Source: Planobispora longispora
GTDB taxonomy: Bacteria > Actinomycetota > Actinomycetes > Streptosporangiales > Streptosporangiaceae
Reading direction: 5' to 3'
DNA length: 64,000 bases
Assembly: GCF_016863135.1 (NCBI RefSeq)
Contig: NZ_BOOH01000058.1
Location: forward strand, 1-64,000
Shown here piece after piece: positions 40,721 to 49,052 of this stretch (the first letter of the stretch is position 1; every line of letters starts with the position of its first letter). Position numbers and translations under genes: made by a program. The notes under the pieces were generated by a model. It had not been told where the DNA came from. It saw only the letters and a program-made list of their open reading frames with translations, and did not search any database.

Positions 40721-42607
40721 ATGCGCAAGTCCATCGCCACCGTGTCGGTGAGCGGCACGCTGACCGAGAAGCTGGAGGCGATCGCCGCCGCCGGGTTCGA
40801 CGGTGTGGAGATCTTCGAGAACGACCTGCTGACCTGTCCCCTGCCGCCGGAGGAGATACGGCTGCGCGCCGCGGACCTCGGCCTGTCCGTCGAGATGTAC
40901 CAGCCGTTCCGCGACTTCGAGGCCATGCCGGAGCTGGACCTGCGCCGGGCGGAGCGCAAGTTCCAGATCATGGAGCGGCTCGGCGCCGGCCTGCTGCTGG
41001 TCTGCTCCAACGTCTCACCGCGGGCCGTCGACGACGACGATCTCGCCGCGGAGCAGCTGCGGCTGCTGGCCGAGCGGGCGGCCGGGCACGGCATCCGCAT
41101 CGCCTACGAGGCGCTGGCCTGGGGCCGGCACGTGAACGAGTACCTGCACTCCTGGCGGATCGTGCGGATGGCCGACCACCCGGACCTCGGGGTCTGCCTG
41201 GACAGCTTCCACATCCTCTCGCGCGGCTCCGACCCGATCGGCATCGAGGCGATCCCGGGCGAGAAGATCTTCTTCCTCCAGCTGGCCGACGCGCCGCTGC
41301 TGGCCATGGACGTGCTGCAGTGGAGCCGCCACTACCGCTGCTTCCCGGGCCAGGGGAGCTTCGACGTGGCCGGGCTCCTCTCCCACGTGCGGAACGCCGG
41401 GTACGCCGGGCCGCTGTCGCTGGAGGTGTTCAACGACCACTTCCGGCAGGCCGACGCGTACCGGACCGCCATGGACGCGATGCGGTCGCTGGTCGCCCTG
41501 GAGGGCTCGGCCCACCCCGCCGAGGCGACCACCGGCTTCGCCTTCGCCGAGCTGGCCACCGAGAAGGACCCGGCCGGGCTGCGCGACCTGCTCGCCGCCC
41601 TGGGGTTCACCCGCTCCGGGACCCACGGCAGCAAACCCGTGGAGCTGTGGGAGCAGGGCCGGGCCCGGCTGCTCCTGAACCGCACGGGCGAGGAATCCGC
41701 ACCGGCCGCTCCACCCGCACCGGCCGCTCCACCCGCACCGGCCGCTCCACCCGCACCGGCCGCGCCGGCCGCTTCGACCGCGCCGGCTACCCGGGTCGCG
41801 CCGACTGCTCCGGTCGCTCGGGTCGCGCCGGTCACTTCGACCGCTCTGACCGCGATCGGGCTGGAGAGCCCCAACCCCGCCGACGCCGTCAAGCGCGCCG
41901 AGTCGTTGCTCGCGCCGGTGCTGCCGCGTGAACGCGCGCCGCGGGAGGCGCCGCTGGACGCGATCGCCGCCCCCGACGGCACGCAGATCTTCTTCTGCCG
42001 TACGGCGCAGCCGTACAACTGGCGCGAGGACTTCTCCCCGGGCGAGCCGGCGGCGGGAGAGATCACCCACCTCGACCACATCGCGCTCGCCCAGCCCTGG
42101 CACTACTTCGACGAGGCCGAGCTGTTCTACCGCAGCGTCCTGGGCCTCACCCCGCAGGAGAGCCTCGAATTCGCCGACCCGTACGGCCTGCTGCGCAGCA
42201 AGGCGATGACCGGACCCGGCGGCGACCCGCGGATGGTGCTCAACGTCGCCCAGGTGGGCGCCGGGCAGATCCCCTCCCAGCACATCGCCCTGGCCTGCGA
42301 CGACATCCTGGCGGTCGCCCGCAGGCTCCGCGCCGCGCGCCCGGACCTGCTGCTGCCGATCCCCGGCAACTACTACGACGACCTGGAGGCCCGCCACGGC
42401 GTCGATCCGGCCCTCCGCGAGCTCCGCGAGCTCCGCGAGCTGGGCGTGCTGTACGACAGGGACGAGGACGGCGAGTTCCTGCACCTCTACACGATCACCG
42501 TGGGGCGCGTCTTCTTCGAGATCGTCCAGCGGGTGGGCGGCTACCACGGCTACGGCGCCGTCAACGCCCCCGTCCGGCTCGCCGTCCAGCATGCACATGC
42601 TCACTAA
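40721..42607 (+). CDS. 3-dehydroshikimate dehydratase fused to HPPD-like domain (QsuB-type)
   Basis: The 628-residue protein starts at ATG 40721 after AAGGAGGG. Residues 1-265 are a sugar-isomerase-type TIM barrel with the 3-dehydroshikimate dehydratase metal ligands Glu130, Asp161, Gln187 and Glu235 (EALAWGRH, LDSFHI, LQLADA, LEVFND). They align with the QuiC1 ligands at a constant offset of four. Residues 270-628 resemble 4-hydroxyphenylpyruvate dioxygenase, with HLDHIAL, SQHIALAC and FFEIVQR as metal-binding motifs. A Pro/Ala insert from repeated DNA splits that half near residues 325-385. It makes protocatechuate from dehydroshikimate; the second domain's role is unclear. Confidence 0.92.
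   Translation: MRKSIATVSVSGTLTEKLEAIAAAGFDGVEIFENDLLTCPLPPEEIRLRAADLGLSVEMYQPFRDFEAMPELDLRRAERKFQIMERLGAGLLLVCSNVSPRAVDDDDLAAEQLRLLAERAAGHGIRIAYEALAWGRHVNEYLHSWRIVRMADHPDLGVCLDSFHILSRGSDPIGIEAIPGEKIFFLQLADAPLLAMDVLQWSRHYRCFPGQGSFDVAGLLSHVRNAGYAGPLSLEVFNDHFRQADAYRTAMDAMRSLVALEGSAHPAEATTGFAFAELATEKDPAGLRDLLAALGFTRSGTHGSKPVELWEQGRARLLLNRTGEESAPAAPPAPAAPPAPAAPPAPAAPAASTAPATRVAPTAPVARVAPVTSTALTAIGLESPNPADAVKRAESLLAPVLPRERAPREAPLDAIAAPDGTQIFFCRTAQPYNWREDFSPGEPAAGEITHLDHIALAQPWHYFDEAELFYRSVLGLTPQESLEFADPYGLLRSKAMTGPGGDPRMVLNVAQVGAGQIPSQHIALACDDILAVARRLRAARPDLLLPIPGNYYDDLEARHGVDPALRELRELRELGVLYDRDEDGEFLHLYTITVGRVFFEIVQRVGGYHGYGAVNAPVRLAVQHAHAH
41699..41761 (+). repeat. 18-bp tandem repeat inside the QsuB-type gene
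   Basis: GCACCGGCCGCTCCACCC is repeated exactly three times (41699-41752) plus a half unit. It encodes the PAAPPA stretch inserted in the HPPD-like half. Confidence 0.9.
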
Positions 42608-42610
42608 GAT
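42605..42610 (+). promoter_or_regulatory. -10 box of the leaderless TetR gene
   Basis: TAAGAT ends six bases before ATG 42617. It partly overlaps the stop region of the QsuB-type gene, so the TetR gene may have its own promoter. Confidence 0.6.
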
Positions 42611-42616
42611 GGACGA

Positions 42617-43285
42617 ATGACCTCTCAGCCCGCCGCCGCGGAACGGCAGCGTGACGCCGACCGCACCCGGGCGGAGATCCTCGAGGTCGCCCAGCGGGAG
42701 TTCGCGCGGCGCGGGTACGCCGGGGCGCGCGTGGACGAGATCGCCGAGCTCATGCGCACCACCAAGCGCATGATCTACTACTACTTCGGCAGCAAGGAAC
42801 AGCTCTACATCGCGGTCCTGGAGAAGGCCTACACCGAGGTCCGGAAGGCCGAGCGGCTGGTCGACGTGGAGCACCTGGCCCCGGTCGAGGCCATCCGCAC
42901 GCTGGCCGAGCTCACCTTCGACCACCACGACGCGCACCGTGAGTTCATCAAGCTCGTCGCGATCGAGAACATCCACCGGGCCGAGCACATCCGCAAGTCC
43001 GAGGTGCTGGCCAACCTCGGCACGCCGGTGCTGGACCTCATCGGGCGCATCCTGGACGCCGGTACGGCGAGCGGCGACTTCGTCACGGAGGCCGACGCGA
43101 TCGACGTGCACATGATGATCAGCTCGTTCTGCTTCTTCCGCGTGGCCAACCAGCACACCTTCGGCGCCCTGTTCGGCCGCGACATGACCGCGCCGGAGCA
43201 CCGCGCCCGGCTGCGCCGGACGGTGGGCGAGATGGTGGTGGCCTACCTGCGCGGAGCGGGTTCTCCGGACCGGGACGCGCGGTAA
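42617..43285 (+). CDS. TetR-family regulator of the shikimate cluster
   Basis: The 222-residue protein has the TetR DNA-binding domain (about 17-63, REFARRGYAGARVDEIAELMRTTKRMIYYYFGSKEQLY) and a helical ligand domain typical of regulators near aromatic-acid genes (NIHRAEHIRKSEVL). It lies nine bases after the QsuB-type gene. It probably represses the divergent MHS carrier and QsuD-like genes through the two operators at 39591 and 39686, with shikimate, dehydroshikimate or quinate as inducer. That assignment is inferred. The start looks leaderless. Confidence 0.9.
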   Translation: MTSQPAAAERQRDADRTRAEILEVAQREFARRGYAGARVDEIAELMRTTKRMIYYYFGSKEQLYIAVLEKAYTEVRKAERLVDVEHLAPVEAIRTLAELTFDHHDAHREFIKLVAIENIHRAEHIRKSEVLANLGTPVLDLIGRILDAGTASGDFVTEADAIDVHMMISSFCFFRVANQHTFGALFGRDMTAPEHRARLRRTVGEMVVAYLRGAGSPDRDAR

Positions 43286-43328
43286 GCCCGTAAACCAAGA
43301 CATTCAGGGGCTTGTCGCGCCCATCGCA

Positions 43329-43356
43329 TATACGTAGCCTTATACGTATACGTGAT
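43329..43356. promoter_or_regulatory. TATACGT repeats upstream of the EXLDI gene
   Basis: TATACGT starts at 43329, 43341 and 43347; the middle copy is the palindrome TATACGTATA (43341-43350). They sit just before the ribosome-binding site of the EXLDI gene and may form a cooperative operator for this ribbon-helix-helix-like protein. Confidence 0.55.
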
Positions 43357-43366
43357 AAGGATGGCG

Positions 43367-43915
43367 ATGCCCAATAAAACGATCTACGTCTCCGACGAGG
43401 ACCTGCCGCTGTTCAACCGGGCGCAGGAGCTCGCCGGGGGCAAGTTGTCGGCGGCGATCAGCATGGCGCTGCGGCGCTACGTCGAGATGGAGGAGGGCCG
43501 TCAGGAGGGCTACGACGAGATCGTCGTGAAGGTCGGCCAGGGCGCCGCGGTCCGCAAGCAGCGCTTCCAGGGGGTGCTGCTCGGCGAGTGGGGACGCACG
43601 GTGGGCAGCCGGGTCGAGATGTTCCGGGTGTACCGCTCCCGCAAAGGCAAGTACGTCCTGCATGTGGACCGCTCGCCCGACTGGCCGGACAGCGTGACCG
43701 CGGGGCCGGGCAACTGGCTGGAGAACCTCTTCTCCCGCGACGCGCTGCGGACCTATCTCGGCCTGGCCGACTCCAGCTGGGGTTTCGTCCAGGGTGAGGC
43801 CGCGCTCGAGGTCGTGGAGACCTTCGAGGAGCTGCGCGGCAGGATCCCGGACGAGCTCTACGACCTGATCGCCCACCTCGCCGAGCGTCCCGCCGTGGAA
43901 GACCTCGACATCTAA
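43367..43915 (+). CDS. EXLDI family protein, ribbon-helix-helix-like
   Basis: The 182-residue protein from ATG 43367 (AAGG upstream) opens with a ribbon-helix-helix-like region (KTIYVSDEDLPLFNRAQELAGGKLSAAISMALRRYV). It ends with EDLDI, the signature of EXLDI proteins. Members usually precede a DrrAB-type ABC exporter, as here. It is probably a transcriptional regulator of the exporter, because the first half resembles a DNA-binding fold and TATACGT repeats lie in its promoter. The larger C-terminal half (about 60-170) has no known function. Confidence 0.85.
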   Translation: MPNKTIYVSDEDLPLFNRAQELAGGKLSAAISMALRRYVEMEEGRQEGYDEIVVKVGQGAAVRKQRFQGVLLGEWGRTVGSRVEMFRVYRSRKGKYVLHVDRSPDWPDSVTAGPGNWLENLFSRDALRTYLGLADSSWGFVQGEAALEVVETFEELRGRIPDELYDLIAHLAERPAVEDLDI

Positions 43916-44020
43916 CTCCATCAGCTGAACACGCCCGGACGGTCGGCAGGCGACCGCCCGCCATCCCGTCATGCCCGAAAACATCCCATCACCCTCTGAA
44001 ACCAACCGGGAGAAGGCTGC

Positions 44021-44992
44021 ATGTCCCCCGCCATCACAGCCGAGGGGCTGGTCAAGAAGTACGGCGACGTGGTCGCCCTCGACGGGGTGGATCTCTCCGT
44101 CCCCGAGGGCACCGTGCTCGGCCTGCTCGGCCCCAACGGCGCAGGGAAGACCACGACCGTACGGATCCTGACCACCCTCCTGAAGCCGGACGCCGGCCGG
44201 GCCACGGTCGCCGGGTTCGACGTCGTCGCCGACGCGCCCCGGCTCCGCGCCCGCATCGGCGCCTCCGGCCAGTACGCCGCCGTCGACGACCATCTCACCG
44301 GCGCCGAGAACCTGGAGATGGTCGGCCGCCTCTACCACCTCGGCACCGGACGCAGCAGGCAGCGCGCCCGTGAACTGCTGGAGCGCTTCGACCTGACCGA
44401 GGCGGCCGACCGTCCCGTGCGGGGCTACTCCGGCGGCATGCGCCGCCGCCTCGACCTGGCCGGGGCGCTGGTCGCCGAGCCGCCGGTGCTCTTCCTCGAC
44501 GAGCCCACCACCGGCCTCGACCCGCGAGCCCGCGCAGGCATGTGGGAGGTCGTCTCCGAGCTCGTCGCCGGCGGCACCACCGTGCTGCTCACCACCCAGT
44601 ACCTGGAGGAGGCCGACCGCCTCGCCGACGCCGTCGCCGTCATCGACCACGGCCGCGTGATCGCGCTCGGCACCGCCGACGAGCTCAAGGACCGGATCGG
44701 CGGCGACTGCATCGAGCTGGCCGTGAACGGCGCCGCGGACCTGGACGCCGCACGACGCGCGCTGGCTCCCCTGGCGACGGGGGAGATGAAGGCCGACGGC
44801 GCCGCGCTGCGGCTGACGATCCCGGTCGGCGACGGCACGGCCGCGCTCGTCACGGCCCTGGGCCGCCTGGCCGCCGAGCGCGTCGCCGTACGCGACGCGG
44901 GACTGCGCCGGCCGACGCTGGACGAGGTGTTCCTGACCCTCACCGGACACCGGGCCGACGAGCTCGTCACCACCGAGGAGGACGGCCGGTGA
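44021..44992 (+). CDS. DrrA-type ABC transporter ATP-binding protein
   Basis: The 323-residue protein has all ABC marks: Walker A GPNGAGKTT, Q-loop SGQYAAVD, signature YSGGMRRRL, Walker B VLFLDEPTTGLDP and the switch His in TTQYLEEADRL. The C-terminal extension of about 90 residues ends PTLDEVFLTLTGH, typical of DrrA drug-exporter ATPases. It starts at ATG 44021 after GGGAGAAGG. The permease gene overlaps it by four bases. With the EXLDI gene it forms a small exporter operon; the cargo is unknown. Confidence 0.93.
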   Translation: MSPAITAEGLVKKYGDVVALDGVDLSVPEGTVLGLLGPNGAGKTTTVRILTTLLKPDAGRATVAGFDVVADAPRLRARIGASGQYAAVDDHLTGAENLEMVGRLYHLGTGRSRQRARELLERFDLTEAADRPVRGYSGGMRRRLDLAGALVAEPPVLFLDEPTTGLDPRARAGMWEVVSELVAGGTTVLLTTQYLEEADRLADAVAVIDHGRVIALGTADELKDRIGGDCIELAVNGAADLDAARRALAPLATGEMKADGAALRLTIPVGDGTAALVTALGRLAAERVAVRDAGLRRPTLDEVFLTLTGHRADELVTTEEDGR

Positions 44993-45792
44993 ACGCCCTG
45001 CGGATGACCCTCGCCGACGGAATGACGATCACCAGGCGCAACGTGCTCAAGATCAAGCGGGCGCCGGACCTGCTGGGCGGCGTGATCACGCTCCCGGTCG
45101 TGGTCGTGCTGCTGTTCGCCTACGTCTTCGGCAGCATGATCGAGCTGCCGGGCATGTCGTACGGGGAGTACCTGATCCCGGGGATCTTCGTCCAGGTGAT
45201 CGTGATGAGCGGGCAGATCACCGGCTACACCCTCACCCAGGACCTGCAGAAGGGCATCTTCGACCGGTTCCGCACGCTGCCCATGGCCCCCTCGGCGGTG
45301 CTGGTCGGCCAGACCGCCGGCGACATCCTCATGAACGTGACCAGCATCGTCGCGATGAGCCTGGTCGGGCTGGTCGTCGGCTGGCGCGTCCACACGGCGC
45401 CGCAGGAGGCCGTGCTGGGCTTCCTCCTGCTGCTGCTGTTCGCCTACGCGTTCTCGTGGGTGACCGCGACGGTCGCGCTGGCTCTGCGCAGGCCCGAGGT
45501 CTTCAACAACCTCGCCACCACCCTGTCCATGCCGCTGATCTTCCTGTCCAACGCCTTCGTCGACACCACCCGCCTGCCGGCGCCGCTGCGGGCCGTCGCC
45601 GAATGGAACCCGGTCTCCGTGGTCGTCCAGGCCGCCCGCGAGCTCTTCGGCAACACCTCGGCGGCCATGCCCGCACCCGGAACCTGGCCCCTCCGGCACG
45701 CGGTCCCGGCGGCGCTGCTCTGGTCGGCACTACTCCTGATCGTCTTCGTGCCCCTGGCCATCCGCCTGTACAAGAGAGCCGTCAGCCGGTGA
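44989..45792 (+). CDS. DrrB-type ABC transporter permease
   Basis: The 267-residue protein has six membrane segments of the ABC-2 type. The start GTG 44989 overlaps the ATPase stop (GTGA). Segments include VITLPVVVVLLFAYVFGSMI, and the conserved loop is DLQKGIFDRFRTLPMAPSAVLVGQTAGD. The last segment and EWNPVSVVVQAARELFGN are typical of DrrB partners. Its 3' end overlaps that of the opposing radical-SAM gene by 63 bp. Confidence 0.92.
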   Translation: MNALRMTLADGMTITRRNVLKIKRAPDLLGGVITLPVVVVLLFAYVFGSMIELPGMSYGEYLIPGIFVQVIVMSGQITGYTLTQDLQKGIFDRFRTLPMAPSAVLVGQTAGDILMNVTSIVAMSLVGLVVGWRVHTAPQEAVLGFLLLLLFAYAFSWVTATVALALRRPEVFNNLATTLSMPLIFLSNAFVDTTRLPAPLRAVAEWNPVSVVVQAARELFGNTSAAMPAPGTWPLRHAVPAALLWSALLLIVFVPLAIRLYKRAVSR

Positions 45793-46881
45793 CGGCGTGC
45801 GTCGGACCCCGGGCGCGTCCTCAGCCGGAGACCTGAGCCTGTCCGGCCCGTAGACCTCCTGGAACCACGCGGTGTGGATCACTTGGCCGACGACCTCCCT
45901 CCAGTGCGTGCGGATGACGGCGCGTACGGCGTCGTCGTGGTACAGGCGCTGGCACGCCTGGCAGTGATGGGCGTAGAGATCCTGCCAGGTGATGGCGGGG
46001 TCGTGGGAGGCCGCCCAGGCCAGCACCCGGAGCGGGCCCTCGTAGTGGATCCACAGTTTCAGGAAGTCCTGCTCGGACTCCTCGATCGCGTGCCGCAGCG
46101 GCGACGCCTCGCGGGCATGGCCGACGTTCAGCTCGGTGATGGTGCGCAGGCCGATCCCGCAGCACGCGCCGATCCGGCCGTCGGCCTGCACGGTGTACGT
46201 CTGCAGGACGCTGGTGCATCCGCCGTGTGTCGAGAGGTTTCCCTCGTTGGCGGTCACCCCCGCGTCGTAGTCGTGGAACCGGTACGGGCTCAGGGGCATC
46301 CACGGGCTGGTCTTCACCGACAGGGCCGCACGCTGCCGATCGGTGAGCCCGTCCAGCACCTCGTGCCGGAGCAGCCGGTCGCGGGTGACGGTGCTGCCCC
46401 GTTTCAGCTCGACCATGACGTGCACGGGGAGCTCCCGTTCGCAGGCGGCGACGACCGCGTACGCGACGCGTTCGATCGGGACGAAGCGCGTGTGCTCGTC
46501 TCCGGTGCTGTAATTGATCTCCGACAGCCCGGCGTCCATCAGGGCCGCGATCTTCCTCCGCGCGGCCTCGGGGGTTCTCGCCCAATGGGCGTTGGTGACC
46601 AGCCGCACCGGGAAGCCGAGCCGCCGCGCGTGGGAGATCCCGGCGAGCAGGTCCGGCCAGCGCAGCGTGGCTTCGCCGCCCGTGAACACGACGTTGACGA
46701 AGCCCAGCTCCTTCGCCTCGTCGATGGCCGCGATGATCTGCGCGCGTTCCAGGCTGGTGCGCTCCTGGGGGCTTGAGAACGTTCCACAGTCCGAGCAGGC
46801 GGCCGGGCACGTGAACGTCGGCATGATGGAGAGGGTGCGTTTGCCGCGATATATCCGGTTCTTCGCGGCCGTGGCGCTCAT
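45730..46881 (-). CDS. Radical SAM enzyme with SPASM-like auxiliary cysteines
   Basis: The 383-residue protein from ATG 46881 has the radical SAM cluster motif CPAACSDC (Cys25, Cys29, Cys32) and the SAM-binding GGEATLR. C-terminal Cys residues at 222, 240, 241, 307 and 310 look like a ligand set for an auxiliary iron-sulfur cluster, as in SPASM-type peptide-modifying enzymes. The segment INYSTGDEHTRFVP is a family mark. Its start codon overlaps the stop of the upstream 238-residue gene (ATGA), so the two are translationally coupled. The last 40 residues are disordered and reach into the convergent ABC permease gene. It may modify the partner protein or a small peptide. Confidence 0.85.
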   Translation of the reverse strand: MSATAAKNRIYRGKRTLSIMPTFTCPAACSDCGTFSSPQERTSLERAQIIAAIDEAKELGFVNVVFTGGEATLRWPDLLAGISHARRLGFPVRLVTNAHWARTPEAARRKIAALMDAGLSEINYSTGDEHTRFVPIERVAYAVVAACERELPVHVMVELKRGSTVTRDRLLRHEVLDGLTDRQRAALSVKTSPWMPLSPYRFHDYDAGVTANEGNLSTHGGCTSVLQTYTVQADGRIGACCGIGLRTITELNVGHAREASPLRHAIEESEQDFLKLWIHYEGPLRVLAWAASHDPAITWQDLYAHHCQACQRLYHDDAVRAVIRTHWREVVGQVIHTAWFQEVYGPDRLRSPAEDAPGVRRTPSPADGSLVQADGQGHEDDQE

Positions 46882-47594
46882 CCGGGGTCCTGTTCGGACG
46901 TTTCGAGCAGCCTGGACCTGCGGAGGAGGTGGGCCTGGCGGACCAGCCCGTCGATCGTGCCCCTGACCCACTCGGGCGAGACCACCGGCCGGTCCGCGGA
47001 GTCGGGGTCGCCGGGCCTGAGGACCTCCTGGGGCAGGGTCTCGAAGTTCTGGGTCGACAGGTGCGTGTGCAGGACCTGGGCGTCCTGCACCTGGTCCTGC
47101 GTCTGATGATGCTCCACTTTGTGGTCGGTGGTCACCGCGATCCCCGGCAGGAAGAACTCGCTGTGGTGGATGAACGGCGCCGACGCGAGCGCGGCCTGGA
47201 GCGTGTCGCCGTGGCGGACCGCCTCGCGGATCACATCCAGAGCCGGACTGCTGCCGCCCAGTTCGAGGATCGCGTCGCCGAAGTCCCGGGTGAATTCCTC
47301 CCGGGTCATCTCGGTGTCCCGCTTCTCCTCCGCGTACTCCATGAGCCAGTTCAGCAGGTCGGCGTTGGTCAAGACGGCGAAGATCATCCTGTTCGTCTCG
47401 CTGAGCGTCTGCGGGGGAAGGTCCGCGGTGCCGGCGTACTCGGCGATGACCCCGGAAGGGTCGGCGATGAACCGTTCCTGGAGCCGCGGGTCGTGACGCA
47501 TCACTTCGAAAAGCGCCGGCACGTCGCGGGCCACTTGATCGACAGGCAGGATGAGGGGCTCACGCCTTTCGCTGCCACCGGTCTGTTTACTCAT
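46878..47594 (-). CDS. Partner protein of radical SAM enzyme, leader-like N-terminus, function unknown
   Basis: The 238-residue protein has no recognised domain. Residues 24-60 (PALFEVMRHDPRLQERFIADPSGVIAEYAGTADLP) resemble the leader region of nitrile-hydratase-like peptide precursors, with DP...RFxADP and a helix. A helical middle (about 65-140) follows. Residues 140-190 are rich in His, Gln, Thr and Asp (FIHHSEFFLPGIAVTTDHK, then repeated H, Q and T). No Cys is present, so a thioether product is excluded for this protein. It could be a modification substrate, a docking partner or an enzyme. The stop overlaps the radical SAM start. Evidence for a precursor role is weak. Confidence 0.55.
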   Translation of the reverse strand: MSKQTGGSERREPLILPVDQVARDVPALFEVMRHDPRLQERFIADPSGVIAEYAGTADLPPQTLSETNRMIFAVLTNADLLNWLMEYAEEKRDTEMTREEFTRDFGDAILELGGSSPALDVIREAVRHGDTLQAALASAPFIHHSEFFLPGIAVTTDHKVEHHQTQDQVQDAQVLHTHLSTQNFETLPQEVLRPGDPDSADRPVVSPEWVRGTIDGLVRQAHLLRRSRLLETSEQDPG

Positions 47595-47896
47595 ACATCC
47601 GCCCGGAACCGTAGGTGAACGAATTCGACGCGTGTGCCGCCCCGCCGGCCTCCCGCTAAGCGTCCGCCGTCCGGAACCGGTCGTCAACAAGCCCGGCGGA
47701 CGCCTGCGCGCGGAGGCGGGCGCCCGGTGCCGACCAGCCCCGGCGGCGGGTGCGGCGGGCTACCGGCGCCGCCATCCTCCGAATGGAGGATGGCCGCCGT
47801 CGTCCGTCCGCGGATGACATCCGCCCTGTCGCGTGATTCGGCGACCGGGCCCCTCCTCGCACACTCGGTGGGAATCCATCGAACCGAGGAGGAAAG
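47595..47896 (+). promoter_or_regulatory. Divergent regulatory region with two hairpins
   Basis: This 302-bp gap separates the radical-SAM partner gene and the DUF418 gene and holds no convincing gene. It contains a perfect 10-bp inverted repeat (GCCATCCTCC at 47771-47780 with GGAGGATGGC at 47785-47794) and a 6-bp one (GCGGAT at 47810-47815 with ATCCGC at 47819-47824). Both may be operators for the downstream two-component system. Confidence 0.45.
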
Positions 47897-49039
47897 ATGG
47901 TCACCACCCTGGGACTGCGGCCGGTCCGGCAAAGTGAACGGCAGCTCGCCCCCGACCTGGCCAGAGGGATCATGCTGGCGCTGATCGCCGTGGCCAACTC
48001 CGCGATCTATCTGTACGGACGCCCGTACGGCATCCGGCAGCACGTCATCGAGCACGACCTGCTGAACCGGGTGACGGCGACGCTGAGCATGACGCTCGTG
48101 GACGGACGGGCCTACCCGATGTTCGCCGCGCTGTTCGGATACGGCATGGTGCAGATCTGGAACCGGCGGCGGGACGACGCCGAGGGACGGCGGGTCCTGA
48201 GGCGGCGCAGCCGGTGGCTGCTCGCGTTCGGGGCGGTCCACGCCGTGCTGCTGTTCTCCGGGGACGTGCTCGGGGTCTACGGACTGCTCGGGCTCGCGAT
48301 AGTCCGGCTGATGCGCGTGCGCGACCGGACCCTGCTGATCCTGGCCGGAGTCTGGCTCGTCCCCGTCGCCCTGCTGTCCGCGCTGGCCTACAACACGCCC
48401 CAGGGCACGGAGCAGCGGACGATCTTCTGGTCGCTGGCGATCGAGGACCCGCTGACGGCGATGGCGCTGCGACCGATCGAGTGGGTGATGACCCCGGTCG
48501 GGATGACGGGCGTGGTCACCGCCGGTCTCGTGGGCGTCTGGGCGGGGCGGCGGGAGCTGCTGGCCGTACCGGACAGGTTGGTGCGGCGGGCCGCGGTGTG
48601 GGGGCCGCTCGCCGGAACGCTCGGCGGGCTGCCCGTGGGCCTGACCGCGACCGGGTTCCTCACCGTGGACGACCCCGTGACGGTGATGGCGTTCAACGCC
48701 GTCCACACGGTGTCGGGCATCGCCGCGGGTCTGGGGTACGCGGCTCTGATCTCCCTGATCGCGCGGCGGATCGGGGCGCGGCGCGGCCGGCTGGTGACCG
48801 CGCTGTCGGCCTGCGGGCAGCGCTCGATGACGAGTTACCTTCTCCAGTCGGTGGTCTTCGTGACGCTCCTGCCCCCTTATACGATCGGGCTCGGCGGGTC
48901 GCTGGGCTCCGCCGCCACGGTCGCGCTGGCCCTCGGCACGTGGGCTGCGACGGTGGCCGCAGCCGAGTTCATGCGCAGGACCGGAGCGCGCGGGCCCGCC
49001 GAGACGCTGCTGCGGCGCCTGACCTATCCGCGCGGCTGA
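47897..49039 (+). CDS. DUF418 (YeiB-like) membrane protein
   Basis: The 380-residue protein has about eight membrane helices and DUF418 motifs: DLARGIMLALIAVAN, VDGRAYPMFAALFGYGMVQIW and, near the end, GQRSMTSYLLQSVVF. The family is widespread and has no proven function. ATG 47897 follows GAGGAGGAAAG. It is transcribed with a histidine kinase and a NarL-type regulator (14 bp to the kinase gene). Hairpins lie in its upstream region. Confidence 0.87.
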   Translation: MVTTLGLRPVRQSERQLAPDLARGIMLALIAVANSAIYLYGRPYGIRQHVIEHDLLNRVTATLSMTLVDGRAYPMFAALFGYGMVQIWNRRRDDAEGRRVLRRRSRWLLAFGAVHAVLLFSGDVLGVYGLLGLAIVRLMRVRDRTLLILAGVWLVPVALLSALAYNTPQGTEQRTIFWSLAIEDPLTAMALRPIEWVMTPVGMTGVVTAGLVGVWAGRRELLAVPDRLVRRAAVWGPLAGTLGGLPVGLTATGFLTVDDPVTVMAFNAVHTVSGIAAGLGYAALISLIARRIGARRGRLVTALSACGQRSMTSYLLQSVVFVTLLPPYTIGLGGSLGSAATVALALGTWAATVAAAEFMRRTGARGPAETLLRRLTYPRG

Positions 49040-49052
49040 GAGTGAGGGCGGC

